A DNA stretch of 64,000 nt from Aselliscus stoliczkanus (Eukaryota; Chordata; Mammalia; Chiroptera; Hipposideridae). Below, piece by piece: positions 48,312 to 60,886 of this stretch; position 1 is the stretch's first letter; each line of letters begins with the position of its first letter. The position numbers were made by a program, and so were the translations under genes. The notes beneath the pieces were generated by a model. It saw only the letters and a list, made by a program, of their open reading frames with translations, searched no databases and was not told where the DNA came from. The stretch covers positions 19,815,501-19,879,500 of the forward strand of contig CM066740.1 of assembly GCA_033961575.1 (NCBI GenBank), written 5' to 3'.

Positions 48312-49740
48312 ACATCGTTTCTCTGGAAGCATCTTCCTTCTCTGCAACATGAAAGAGGAGAACCAGAAGATCTCTAAGTTTCCTCTTAACTCTAAAATGT
48401 TAGTTTAGGGATTTTTAGAGAATAAAACCTAGCATAATTCAACATTATTAAAGTAAAAAATTTTGTCCATCACATGGAAAAGATCATAACATAGTTTAAG
48501 TGAGAATTGCAAAATGAATCCAACTCCATCCAGGGCTCCACATACAGATCAAAATGGCCACCTCGCATCGTGCAGTGCTTATCTTGCATGACTGTCTGTT
48601 TTGGCTCTAAAATTAGATCAAAAGTAAAGAAAAGAAGATATGGAAAGTTTCTCTGTACTAAAAATCTTAGTTGTTTAGTTTCCAAGTCATGGTCTTTTTC
48701 CAGAACCTAGGTCTTTAAGCAAGATAAAAACTTTAAATGCGAAAGCAATAATCTGAGGAAAACAAGAAGGTGAGTGAAAATGATTGACCAAGGCCATGAG
48801 TGCTATAAAACCAGTAGATGTTATGGGGCATCAGTATTTTCTGATGGAGTTAAAAGACTGAAAATTTATCATTGGATGAATGTAACTTTTAGGTGCTTAA
48901 TAAATATAATCTACATAAAAGTCTAATTTCAAGAATGCTGAAGTGTAAATAAAGAATCTGCCCTATGCTAATGGATTTAGTTATATATAGCTCTCTCACA
49001 TAATTTACATAACTATATGGCCATGAATGAATCAGGTATTAGGATTTATATCTCATAGCTCAAAGCCATGAATTTAAACCTGAATGGACCATTTATCTTT
49101 ACATGCAATCCACTGTTGCATGCTTTAGGAAATCAGGTGAAAGTCTATAAAAGAACAATGAGCATCCCATTCCCAAAACTAAAAGAAAAAAATAAAGAGA
49201 AAAAGAAAAAGAAAACAACTCCAAATGTATGCCCATGTGATGATAGGGGACCAGAAAAAAAAGCTCTGTATTCAAGAAATTTTTATTCTATCCACTATAT
49301 GGAATAAACAATATAAAATGATAGAAGTGCTTCCACCACAAACACCATACGAAAAAAGTATAGGGGAAAAGCTTTGTGTCCTGTTTTCTTGTAACTATTA
49401 CTTAAAAAACTAAAATAAATCCTGGGTTATATCTTTATCGTGCTGCTGTCACTTGACCACATAATGCAAAAAAGTTATTTTATCTTGAGTGGCAACAGCT
49501 CAGCATGTTGGACTTTCTGATTTAGAATCCTGCTCTTCACTGCTATGATTAGGGTGGAGAATGCCTGATCTAGACAAATAAGAGAAGGACAAATCTCATT
49601 GATTCTATTCACTGTGAACCTATAGAAGACAAAAAGACTGATTGTTAAAAAGGCAATCCACAATGTAAGATTCTGTTTTCTAAGTCATTTTTTGCTCATA
49701 TTTATTATATTAAAGAAATACTTTAAATTGCTCTAATCAT
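48312..49740. other. No gene seen
   Basis: AT-rich. An A/G-rich patch 'aaagagaaaaagaaaaagaa' lies near 49195. No recognised repeats. Confidence 0.5.
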
Positions 49741-50180
49741 GGGCCGGCCAAGTGGCACATTGGTTAAGAGCTGGTTTTGGGATGCCAGCGGCCCCGGTTC
49801 GGATCCCACATGTGAGGGCCAGTGACACTGCCCTCTACAGCTAACAACAGCTCCACCTGGAGCTGGGCTGTGCGAGCCCCAGCGACGGTGTAGGCTGCAG
49901 CCCCTGCTGCAGTGGGCTGTCATAGGCTACATTAAGTGGCCGGCAGCCAGCATGAGCTGCCAATAGCCGCGGTGAGCGACCATCCAGAGGCCGGCGACCG
50001 ATCTGCCTCATTCGGGAAGAGTGCAATGACAATGCCAACATGGGCCAGTAGAGCAACGTCCTCCGCAACTAGACTGAAGAGCAAAAAAGACAGCAACTTG
50101 TCTGTTTCCCTTCCCCGGTTCCCCAGTGCTGTTCCTCTCCCGCAATTCCCCAATTAAAAAAAAAAAATCCATGCATAAAT
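49741..50180 (+). mobile_element. Long tRNA-derived SINE (about 440 bp), complete
   Basis: It starts GGGCCGGCCAAGTGGCACAT and has a B box GGTTCGGATCC at 49796-49806. It carries the same extended body as the copy at 45419 (CTACAGCTAACAACAGCTCC through GACAGCAACTTGTCTGTTTC) and ends CCCCAATTAAAA with an A-tail. Its flanks AAATTGCTCTAATCAT (49725-49740) and AAATAGCTCCAATCAT (50181-50196) differ at two positions, so the insertion is older than the 39585 copy. Confidence 0.93.
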
Positions 50181-50204
50181 AAATAGCTCCAATCATAATC
50201 TTTT

Positions 50205-51818
50205 TCTTTCTTTTTTTTTAATTGACAAAGTTTATTACCAAGAACTTTAGTAGGTTTTTAAAAAGATTGTTTTGGCATAAGACTGCTGAAAGATGACAAT
50301 CCATGATAGGATATATACAAACAAGAAAATTAAAATATTAAATACTATCTAAATTAAAAGGTCGTAATTCAAATTGTTAATTTAATCTTTGTGTCTTGTT
50401 AGAAGCAGGTGTACAAGTTACCCTCCACGAAATTAACCCTACCGACTCATGAAGACTACATAGCCTCACTGAAAACTCAATTATATGATTTACAGTAATC
50501 AATGCTGAGTTTTTTGTGCTTAACGACAGAAAACATAAAATCCTAATTTTAAGGACTTTTTCTTTAAAACGTATCTCAAGCATCTTTTTAAGTGCAATCT
50601 ACAAATATGCTGTCTCCTTAAAGAAAAAGGCTTCTAAAGGAAGTATGAGATAGCTGTCCAATACTGCCAGGAGTGGTTATACAACCAACCCAAGGAAAAC
50701 CGGCAGTACTCTGCTAACTATTTGAATGTAGCAGCCTCTTCCTTTGTAGTTGAGTTCTTATTATACTGCGAGCCGAACATGTACTCCATTGCTTTGGGTA
50801 CAAAACTTTCATCATTTTTTGGCGTTTGTCTGTTGGAAATGACCTGATAGTTACTAGTAGAATCTTTGTATGCTGTAGCAAGAGGTCTCATGGTAGAAAT
50901 CCTGGGAGTACTTCCGGGTTGGGTAGGTGTGCCTAAGGTTTTGATTGGTGGTGTAAAGTCTAGAGATGAAGATGATAAAGCACACCTGTCACTGTTTACT
51001 ATAACACTTTTATCTATGCATGGTTTTATACCAATCATGGTGGACTCCAAAAATCCTCCCATATTTGCTTAAGGCTTTCCGGGCCTACAGTTTAGATTGA
51101 TAACGAATATGCATCCAATTTCCTGTGTTAGACATCACATGTTGTAAGATATTCCCATATTGTGCAAATTGTAATAATATGTAGGAAGCAGACGTTTGAG
51201 GAAACCCAAACACCATCACCCATGTGTCATTGAGGTGATCTTCAGAAGTCAGCGAATCTCCTTGAGTATAAAAAGGATCCAACTGGGCAGGAGATAATGT
51301 CTCCTGTGGTTGACCAATGTTGGCTGGACTAAACATACTTTGTCCTGTTCCAGGAGTAGTTGTCGTAACTCCAACAAGAGGGTTCTGCATTATTGACATG
51401 TTTGGCTGTCTTCTTGAAGTTAAAGTTGTTGATCCAAGTCCTGGGCTGGAAATGTCACCATATATACTTCTAACCGGTGGAGCCCCACTTTTATCTTTAT
51501 GAGCTGATACCACTGGTTGTGGTGGTGACCCATCTCCAAGTAAAGGTGATGTCATTTCCATTAATCCTACTGAAGGGCCACTAATTGATCGAGGTTGTGG
51601 AGTCACTGGAGCTGGCAAATCGCCCATTAAAAATCCAGGTAAGAACTGGGCATTAACCCCTGGCTTTGGAGATGTGGGTGAACCCAGCATCATTGGTTCA
51701 GATCCCATTGTGGGCGTCTGGGGTTCCACGGCAAATGCTGCCATGGCGGTGGCAACTACACTTAGCTTTGGACCTTTCCGATTTTCAAAAATGGCAGAAA
51801 CTCTCCCCACCGGTAGGC
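50205..51818 (-). pseudogene. NUP35P: NUP35 processed pseudogene (nucleoporin Nup35/Nup53 retrocopy)
   Basis: The intact gene encodes Nup35, a scaffold nucleoporin of the nuclear pore that binds Nup93, Nup155 and the membrane protein NDC1 through an RRM-like domain and a C-terminal membrane-binding tail. Here the minus strand is intronless. Its start codon is at 51742-51744 ([20 protein letters not shown]), followed by [20 protein letters not shown] and the RRM part ([32 protein letters not shown]). A TAG stop at about 51085-51087 replaces the Gln after QSKL. A 2-bp loss just downstream shifts the frame, and the C-terminal part continues in another frame ([12 protein letters not shown] to KAMEYMFG). 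The normal final Trp and stop are substituted, so the frame runs on. A 3' UTR with AATAAA near 50230, an A-tail, and a 16-bp target duplication (CCAATCATAATCTTTT at 50189-50204 and 51819-51834) prove retroposition. Not functional. Confidence 0.96.
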
Positions 51819-51834
51819 CCAATCATAATCTTTT

Positions 51835-53200
51835 GCACGAAGTCACTGGGACTGGGATTCAAACAACCAGGAAAAATAATACATGGAAGGACAGAGAAAA
51901 ATAATTCATTCAGAAATAATACATAAAAATGTTTTTAAAAGATAGAGCAAAATGCACAGATTTCCAGGAGAAGAAAGGGTGCAAATAGAGGAAAAGGTGG
52001 CAAGAATGAAAATAAACTAAAGACAGGGAAGGACGCTGAAAATAAGGATAATACAAGAAAAGCTAAAGATTGAAGGAGGAAGAGAATATATACAACAAGA
52101 GTGAAGCCAGAAAAAAAGTGAGGGAAGCACAGAATAGGAACAGCAGGACGGATTGGGGGGAAGGAGGTCAGGGCTTCAGGGCAAAAACACAAAGAATGCT
52201 GCAAAACAGCAGACAAAGAAGTGGGATATGTGGGGAGGGAGCAGTGTCTAGATGACATGTGGGGAGCAGTAGGCAGGCAAGCAGGAGGGAGGTGGCAGAG
52301 CAAGGAGCCCTGGAGTCCAGCCATGATTTTGCTTTGTTTACTTACAAGTGAAGACCATGGCCCTTGAGTGCAGCTTGCACATGGGTGTGAATTATTTTAC
52401 TGGCATCATTCAAAGTCCTGTTGTCACAGTATTAGGAATGTGGCATTGTGGTGTGAGTGTCAACTACCAACTTCCCTTCATATTCATCCAAAGCAGCCCA
52501 AAGGCCATCCATTTGCAGTGTGTGAGTTCTATTCAAATGACATAAATTGGCAATCGGTGGGCTTGGGAACCAAATTGCTAAAATAAAACAAACCATCAAA
52601 TCACCATTAAAAAGCCCCTCTGCCTAGGTACTGAGTTTTAAAAACTGCTTTTGGGGAAGGAACAGCCTGTTTAAAGTTGTTATTAAAGGATACTAAAGAT
52701 ACCAGATCAAAAGAAATCAAAAGCAGTTTCTTAGTTTTGAGCTGGAACTTGAAACCTAGATGTATTTTCTGCTTTTCTGTCTTGTTTTGCTCTTTAATAG
52801 CCTCTGAGCCAACTATCCATTGAGTGAAGTTTTATATCTCCAAGTTCAACTCCGTTCAGGTGTTCACTTTGTTTCTCCATGGGAACCAACATATTGCCAT
52901 GGAAACTGAGTAGCACAAAATATAGATAGATATACAGAAAGCTTTATAGGGAGAGTCAAGCTCACAACACCAAGTTAACTACTTAATGCAAGTACTAGCT
53001 GGGCTTTCTAACACCTAACATATTATGATGTCTCAAAAAAAGCAACTTGATCCTATGGCTTATCAAATTTTGGAAACATAGAACAAAAGGAAACTATACT
53101 CTTTTCTCATTAGAAAAAGTGTAAAGGTTTATTTTTCATTAAAAAATAGAAACCACCAAGGTTAATTGTGGTGATTGCTTGCATTGAATAGAAAAAGATG
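51835..53200. other. No gene seen; strongly purine-rich stretch
   Basis: About 51940-52310 is mostly A and G on the + strand ('gaaggagggag'-like text), which creates a long Ser/Phe/Leu-rich frame on the other strand (51935-52324). Nothing matches a protein. Confidence 0.5.
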
Positions 53201-56200
53201 GCTTCGGGATTCTTTTATGTAATGAGTGTTTGCACCCTCCCGTTGTCCTATCCCACACCACACCTACTGTGAGGTTTGCTGGGCTTCAGGTCAAGGAAGA
53301 GAACGAAGCAGGAAAACGGGGGCTGGGACCAAGGTGGGTGAGTGACCAGCAGTTACAGTCACAATTTCTAAGGGAAGGGCTCCTGGGCCTTTAAGTGATT
53401 TAAAAGGGGCTGGAATCTGGTGAGGGGGAATATGCCAACAGGAACTCCTGGCAGCGCTAGTGTTTTAGGTCCAGGAAGGGAAGGAAAGGGCTCATTCATT
53501 GGAAGCAGAGCCCTAGCACCTAGTATCTTAGGTACAGGGTATGAGGTGCCAGGCCAAACTCGAATCGGGCCTGTGAGACCAGCGGTGGTTTAGCTCAGGA
53601 CACCACCTCCTGCCTCAGGGTTCACAGGCATCCAACAAAGAGCACTAGGCAACAAAACTGTTGAGTGGGAGAGTGGCTGCAGTTCTCTGGGTGTGTGAAT
53701 GCACGGGACACTCCACAGGCACTCTGGAGTCTGGGAATGTGTGGCTACTTCCAGGCCCCACTTCATCACTGGTTATTGCCTGGCTGCACTAGGAGAGGGG
53801 TGGGGCAGAGACTGAAACAGTAAGGTTCCAGGCAGCTGGGGGATGCTGAAACAGGGAGCGACAGAAAACAAAAAAGATCTAACCCACAGTAAGAATTCTA
53901 CATTTGTTGTCTCATGTTAGTACAATTGTATATAGGAAGAAGCATCTGCAGTTCATTGGCGAAATAAGAATGCTCACAGGCCCCCCCTTCACTTTGACCT
54001 TGTCAGCAGGGTGCTGGCCTAATAATTTTTGTATTATCTTTAAGTAAGAAAAATGTATGCTGTGATACCAACTCCTTCAGTAAAAGTACCAGAATAAACT
54101 TCAGTAAAAATGTCAGCAAAGACATGTGTCTGGGTGCCATCTCCTTACCTTCTGCTTTTCTGAGTCCTGCAGAAGCTCAAAGCTGCTGTGGGAAACCTGT
54201 TTGAGCCACACTGTGGTTCATGAGTTCTAAGATCAACGGGCCGGCAACTGGTCAGCTTTCTGAAATAACGTGGTCAGGCTGTGCATGTTGCATTGCACTT
54301 TGGGATTATGGTTCATTTAATTTTATAGAATAAAATAGGCATCTACGTAAAGTAGCGCTTTTCATCTGTAAGTTAGAAGCAAATAAAACAAAACCAATTT
54401 TGAGGTAGAAACCCAGCAGCTCTCATAACTTTCATGTAAATTCCCCATGCTATAGTTATAGAAACGCTTTTACTAATATAAAACAAAAGACATGAAAAGA
54501 AGTAGACAATTGTTATTTTAAAAGGAAGTGGACATCCAAAAGAGGAAGATGTGAGATTAAAGGAAACACTGGAATTTTAAAAAAAAAAATGATGCTGACC
54601 AAGTTAAGAAAGAAAATAAGCTGATCAAAGATTAAAAATATTTTAAGCTATAAAATGTAATGTGATGTGTGCTGTTAGTTTTATGATTTGTAAGCTGAAA
54701 TAAAAGCTAAAGCAGCATGTCAGATCTTCTCCACATGGGTCTGTTCACAGTAGTCAGATAACATAGTTTCCCTTTCTGTTTATAGTTATTTACCTCCTCA
54801 GTGGTGGATAGGTATCTATGTGACAAAATATAGGTTAGTTATTTCATACATTGTACACACAGAGTGCAAAAATCTCTCTGAAAAAATGCTGTTTAATCAC
54901 TTCACTTTACTTACCTATGAGTAAAAGGAAAAGTTTGTTACAGGCACTGTACAGGTAACCTGAGTTCTTAGAGTACAAAAATGAGCACAGCATAGCAAAT
55001 AAGAGGGATAGTTCAGTAATTACAGTGAGATAAATTAGGAGCAGGTAGGGAGTGCTGTCAGAGATGAACAAAGGCAGACACTAGTTGAAATGGGGATGGT
55101 GGATTTTAATCAGTAATAACTATTGCAATAGGGAAGAGAGTCCAGTGTGAACTGAACTCAGCTTTGATTAATACAAAAGTGACTGGGTGTTTTAAAGGGA
55201 GAGTGAGGAAGTAGGGAAGGGAGCCAGTGAGGGTTTAATACATTTTTCCAAGGAAATAATAATAATAAAAAAATACAAAAAGCAGGAAGAGGGGATTTGG
55301 TCCACGTGAAATCCATGAAGGTTTGCTAACTGGCGCTTATCAAGGTTAGGCTCCTGCCCTCCCCAAAGAGACTGGGCGACTAGGGTCTTATCTTCAGGTG
55401 TTGGCTGGAATAAACAATGAGTTATTTGGGCAGCCTTGAGTTTTCTCAGGCTGGTACTTTAAGGGGGGTGGGTCATCCTAGGGGATGCAGCCATGAGCCA
55501 TTTAGAAACTGTAGTCAAGTTTATTGAAGCCTTCGTAGGCCGAGGCGGAAGCCTGGTCAAGAACAGGACTCAGACGAAGCTGACTCGAGTTTGGTCAGAG
55601 GAATCTTTGTCGGTGCTAAGGAGAAATGAACCTGGAAGGTCCCTCAAGACTCCACATCTGAAACCTCTTGAGGGAGGCATGAGAATTTTTGTAGCAGACA
55701 CAATAAGGATGCAGCTTGTGGGGTGGCCAAAAATGAAATTGAAAGGGATTCAGGAGTAGGATGATAGCAGGCTGTGGAATTTGGATTTTGTCCCTTCGTC
55801 TAGTACTTCCCAAAGTGTAGGACTCATCTACAGATGACATTTTGATGGTACAAGGATGCAGCTTTAAATCATAGTTAAGTCATACAAGGAAAAATAAGTT
55901 TGCAATTATCTTTTAATCCCTGTAGTTAATTTAAGGAGAAAAAAAAATCTTAGGTTGATACCAATCTGTGTCTTAAATTGGATTTGCTAACCAACCTTTT
56001 TAACAGAGGGAGTGGATTTCTGCTAAACTTTAATGATATTGCTTTATTTTCATTGAATTTTAAGAAAATATTTCTTTTAGAGTAACTGATAGTGTTTTCC
56101 CATTTTAATTAATAATATGAAGATTACCTTTTCAACACATTTAAATTTTAAAAATGCTGAGTCTATGTAAAGACAAATATTAAGTACAGTAGCAGAAAGA

Positions 56201-57989
56201 AGAGTCAAGATGATACCCTGGCTTTTGGGTTCCTCAAAGAGGGGAGTGATCATGTCATTAAATGGAAAATAGAGCAAAGGAAAGGAAAATAAAGGCCAAG
56301 GGTAGGAAATGTCTACTATTACCGGGTATCCTACAAAATTTATTTAGACCTCTTGTCTTCCAAGATCACACTACTTTAAGGTCATACCCAACACACCTTC
56401 ACAATCTCTACTATACAGCCAAAAACAAAGCAAGCCCTGGAAACAACCCTGTTTACAAAACCTGACGTCTCACTGCTTTGCTTCACCGACAGTGTGCTCA
56501 GGTTACTTCTCGTTCTGCCAGGCATTGAATCTAGGTTATGTCTTTGTTTCCTAGTGTACTTTGGTCTTGGCCTTAAACTTCAGGATTTTCTTTGGTCTTT
56601 ATTTCACTGCTCTCGCTCCAGGCACTTCTGGAAAACTATATCCATTCAAGTTTTGGACCCTTGTGTCTCAGATCCTGGCACCAGCACCCTTCCAGTAGAA
56701 GGCTGTCTGGTATATGTACCCTCTCTCCAACCGGCTGATTCCTCCCTCTTGCCTGGGGGCTTAGGAATGGGACTTTGCCATAGATGACTTTTTGTGTATC
56801 ATGCCTTAAGGTATCCAAGATCAGGAATGCCAATGCTTTCTTCATCGTTGGATATCAGCCAACCATTTTCCTTTTCTGGTGTAGTTTAACACAAAATCTC
56901 TGTTTTTGGGCAAGACCTCAAACCTTTGTTTCTTCCTTTTGAAATAGATTTCTTTTCATTTTGAGTTTCTTTAAGGCATGCATCTGAAGCTATTCTCTCT
57001 GTCTTCTGAGATGCTGTGCTCTTATCATATCAAAAAATATATGCTATGTACTTTGTACCATCCCCTTGAAGATGGCTTTTCCCTGCTGAATGCCTGTGTT
57101 GAGGTCAGTCCATCTTTTGAGTCTCAGAATGGAGTCTTAGAATAGCTAAATATTTCAGTAAAAAATTAGCACAGTCATATTTTCAATTCATCATAGACTA
57201 TTTGTAATCAAATGAAGTACTTTATGGTTTCTCATTTTCAATATTTTGGGAAAATTTGTTAACACTTGGAGGTATAGTAATAGATGTTCTTTTAAAAATA
57301 AGTTTTAAAATTTCATATGAAACTTATTGGTATAGTTAAATTCAAGAATAGGTACTCCTTCCTGCTGATGATACATTTATTTTTCAGTTATGGGCTTACT
57401 TTTGCTGAAATGTCAACATAGGAACCCAAGAATGAAAAGCCTGAAAATGGATTAGAGTTATAAAAATACAAATATGTACTTCCTATACATATTTAAAACA
57501 GTATTTTAATGTTAATTTTAACACTTCCAGTGTTTAAAAAAGATGAGTCATTTCCTCTGTCTGGGGTATGACTGTGAAAAGGGTTAAGGTCACAGATTTG
57601 TTAGAGTACAAGATCCAAGTTCAGTTTCGAATTTCATCTTGACTTTAAAATAAGGTGATGGTGTTACTAAGATAAATTAATCAAGGAATGACTGCTTTAG
57701 TAGGTAAAAATTTAACTATTTCCTGTGACTGTCTCTAGCAGGTGATATCCCAAGACTTAGGTTTCTGCAATCCTCTTCCATGGGTCTGCAATGAGCCTAA
57801 ATTCTTAGTAAGGCACATCTTCCTTGCTTAATTTTTGGTCAGTTGCACACACAGGAACAAGAATTGAGGTTGAAGAGTGATGTTGTAACTATAAAAAGAG
57901 ATGTTAAAGGAAGAAAACTTATATTCCAACCTGTAATTCAGCATTTTAGCAGAATAAATGTGGACTTCACCTACCCTACTTAATAGTGG
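53201..57989. other. No gene seen; GC-richer block then AT-rich sequence
   Basis: From 53200 to 53860 the sequence is moderately GC-rich with few CpG and no recognised repeat. From 55480 to 55800 phrases such as 'gcaggctgtggaatttggat' look like old interspersed repeat. There is no coding evidence. Confidence 0.45.
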
Positions 57990-58170
57990 TTGTGGCCTTG
58001 AGAAAGTTACTCAGTCTCTTTCAGCCTAAGGATTCTCATTTGAACAAAAAGAGATTATAATACCTCCTTTATTTATTTGTTGTGAAGACTCAATTGAAAA
58101 GCTATTGAATGTGGTAATGTTTGTAAAATGCCTCAGATAGCATACATCACCTAGCATATAGTTTGTTTTT
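57990..58170 (+). mobile_element. MIR SINE relic
   Basis: 'gtggccttgagaaagttact', 'cagtctctttcagcctaagg', 'attctcatttgaacaaaaag', 'attataatacctcctttatt', 'ttgttgtgaagactcaattg' and 'tgtttgtaaaatgcctcaga' follow the MIR consensus in order. Confidence 0.85.
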
Positions 58171-59639
58171 TCCGTTTTCCATCTCATCCCCCTTTCCTTC
58201 CTTGGAAGAGAAAAAAACATTTTTCTTCTCAATGTCATTCATTTCTTCATACAGTATGATGTGTTAAAATCTATGAAGGTGAGTGATAGGTGATGATAAA
58301 TAATGATAGATAATGGCAAATACAAAATTGATTTTGATCTGGGTAAAATATCAGACCCCACTAGGCAACATTATCTTCCACATTCACATGCATTACACAC
58401 ATGATGAGATAGAGCAATTTCTATTTGTTTAGTAGATGGAGAACACAACTTATTTGGAAAGCTCTAGATAAGTTCATAGATTAGGTAAGTTCTTGAAGAT
58501 ATAGTGGACACACCAGGGGTTCAGGAATCATGTGTGCTTGATGTACAGATAAGATTGTTTGTATACAAAGGAACAGAGGAGGACACAATAAAGGGGTGAG
58601 AATGGGAACAAAGCACGGGCAACAGGAGATGGAAGACAGCTGTTCTATGGATAATGTTATTTTCCTCATGATCACTGAAGTTACTAGACTCATGGAATGC
58701 TTGTTGTGAGTGGGTTTTTGCAGATCCCTGAAAAGTGATGTGGAGATCCATGCCAGGCCATCAGGCTGCATGAATTTAGGAATGGAAGCAACAGAGACCT
58801 TAAAACTTAAGCCCTTAGACATTTACAGGTATAGTAAGAATCCCCACTGGGAGGATCTGGCACATCAAACTCAAAGCAATGGGTTGAATGAGATTCATTT
58901 GGATCTCTGTGAGTGTCTCAGCTGACATTGGCTTTATACATGGCCGCATGCCATGTCAGCCATCAGTATGTAGAGTGTTATGGTTCACATTACTGTGTGA
59001 AGATGTAATACCCTAAGATGTAATATCCTCACTAGAATTATTTTAAAATAGAAGTGTTAAGTTCTTATTTTTTTTTGTAGTAAATACATATTCTATATAT
59101 AAAAGCAAAATCCTTTAATAGAGTTCTAACTCTGACTTATGCTATCGGTCAGATGATGTTCTCCTACCATGACAACAGCAGAGCTAGTAATGGAGATTCC
59201 ACCCTTATTCCTAGTTGCTGACTATTTTAATGATATTTATGGTTTGCTGTATTTATGAAAAATCCATTTTATACACTGACAAAAGATTTTTCAAGACTTA
59301 CACGTGTACTTAGAAAGACAAATATACTCATGACCATCAAAGCTGTCAAAAAAAGAGAAAGCAATGATACGAGAAAAAGCTGTTGCAGAGAGTGACTTTT
59401 GAATGAAAATAGAGAAATGGTTGACTTTTAATACCATGGCTGATGGTAACTGAATTATTACATATATGCCATTAAACATACTTGACTAATTTTTAATGGA
59501 ATGAGCATTTTCATATAATATTTAAATACCTCAAAAGAATCTGAGAAGTGTTCAATTCTTACTCTGAATCTTAACAAATCTGCATGACAAATGAATAATT
59601 TTTATACTTAAGGATAATATAGAAAATGGCACATGCCTT
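58171..59639. other. No gene seen
   Basis: AT-rich unique sequence. The 113-codon minus-strand frame at 58481-58822 is unrecognised and overlaps other frames. Confidence 0.5.
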
Positions 59640-60010
59640 CTTTTTCACTGCCACTGACCTACCTCAGATGAGGAACATCTGGGTTTCTGTGACAGTCTTC
59701 TAGTGGTCTCTCTGTCTCTATTCTCTCCTTCAATTTCCTCTCTATGGCTTTGTGAATGTAGGGTTGTACACTCTCTTGCCTTTAGGATTAAAACAAAACT
59801 CCTTATAAGGCTCATTATTTATTAGTTTCCTTTGTTTATCCATATAGGTATAATTGCAATTCTTCATACGTGTGCTATGGATGCTGTCTCATCTCTCGGC
59901 TTCTATGTAAGCCATTTGCACCTTTCCTTCCCATCCCCTTATCCCTTCACTCTTTTCCAGTCCCAGTTTATAAGTCCCTTCCTTCTGGAAATCTCTCCAA
60001 GTCTTCGAGA
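59640..60010 (+). mobile_element. L2-like relic, forward
   Basis: Pyrimidine-rich text with 'ttaaaacaaaactccttata', 'gtaagccatttgcaccttt' and 'cttccttctggaaatctctc', similar in order to the L2 3' region but diverged. Confidence 0.5.
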
Positions 60011-60054
60011 GCTAAGTAATGATAGTCACCCACTATTGAGAATTATAGAGGGAT

Positions 60055-60250
60055 CGGAGATGCCTTCATTGAGGAGGTGACATCTGAGTTGAGTCTTGAG
60101 GGATGGAAAGGTCAGGCTGCTGAAGAACAGGAGGGAATGTCAGGCAGGAAAAATGATCTTTGTTCACATGAAAGGAAAGAGGGAAGTCAAAGGAGCAGAC
60201 AATAGTTTGGTAGAGAATAGGATATAAGGACCAGGGTTGGTGGAAGGTTG
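60055..60250 (-). mobile_element. L2-like relic, reversed
   Basis: 'ttgaggaggtgacatctgag' and 'ttgagtcttgagggatgg' are the reverse of the L2 phrase 'ctcagctcaaatgtcacctcctc'. It lies just after a forward L2-like piece, so the two fragments are inverted relative to each other. Confidence 0.6.
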
Positions 60251-60416
60251 TTGAGAACTAGGAATGTCAGATTGTGATGAATGTAGAGAGGTGTTAATGC
60301 TTAACCAAGAAGTTTCAACATACCATATAGGCCATACACTTTCATTGATAGAAATTTTAAAATTGCTTCATGGGGCAACATCGTCAGACATTTTTAGAAA
60401 GTTTATTCTACAAGAA

Positions 60417-60450
60417 GTGTGTGTGTGTCTGTGTGTGTGTGTGTGTGTGT
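60417..60450. repeat. (TG)n microsatellite with one interruption
   Basis: A TG run broken by a single TC step. It creates the Thr/His-rich and Val/Cys-rich frames around it. Confidence 0.95.
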
Positions 60451-60780
60451 AAAAAAATAGCTGGGAGACAAGTTTTTGAGCACAAATGAATGAATTAGAA
60501 TACTTGGGAAGAATGAGAGAAGTAAAATAGTAAGTCTTAAAAATAAAATAACCTTTGGCAGTATAGAAAATAATTATATAAAAAATACAGGTGCTTGTAG
60601 GCTTCAAGACACATTTTTTTTTTCCTTTAAACTTTGAGAGGAACTTATTGAAGGGGATTTTAGATGATGGCAGCGTATCGGTTGGGGTTGTGGCTGGAAA
60701 CAAAATTCATCTCAAATGATTCAAATGAAAGGACTGTTTTCAGAGGTGTTTGGTACTGTTAAGAAATAAAGACATCAGAA
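60451..60780. other. No gene seen
   Basis: Short AT-rich stretch between a microsatellite and a SINE. Confidence 0.5.
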
Positions 60781-60886
60781 GGCCGGCCGAGTAGCGCGGT
60801 GGTTAAGCGCCGGCTTGGGAAGCCAGCAGCCCCGGTCCCACATATGAGGGCCAGTGACACTGCCCTCAAAAAAAAAAAAAAAAAAA
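60781..60886 (+). mobile_element. Short tRNA-derived SINE with a damaged B box
   Basis: The head GGCCGGCCGAGTAGCGCGGT is intact and the body ends CACTGCCCTC with an A run. Where other copies read GGTTCGGGTCC this one reads only GGTCC, so about six bases of the internal promoter are gone. The loss may have followed insertion. Confidence 0.93.

Noticed and set aside
51085..51822. An intact NUP35-like gene of 245 codons
   Set aside because: It ends at a stop inside the RRM part. The rest is in another frame, there are no introns, and an A-tail and target duplication are present.
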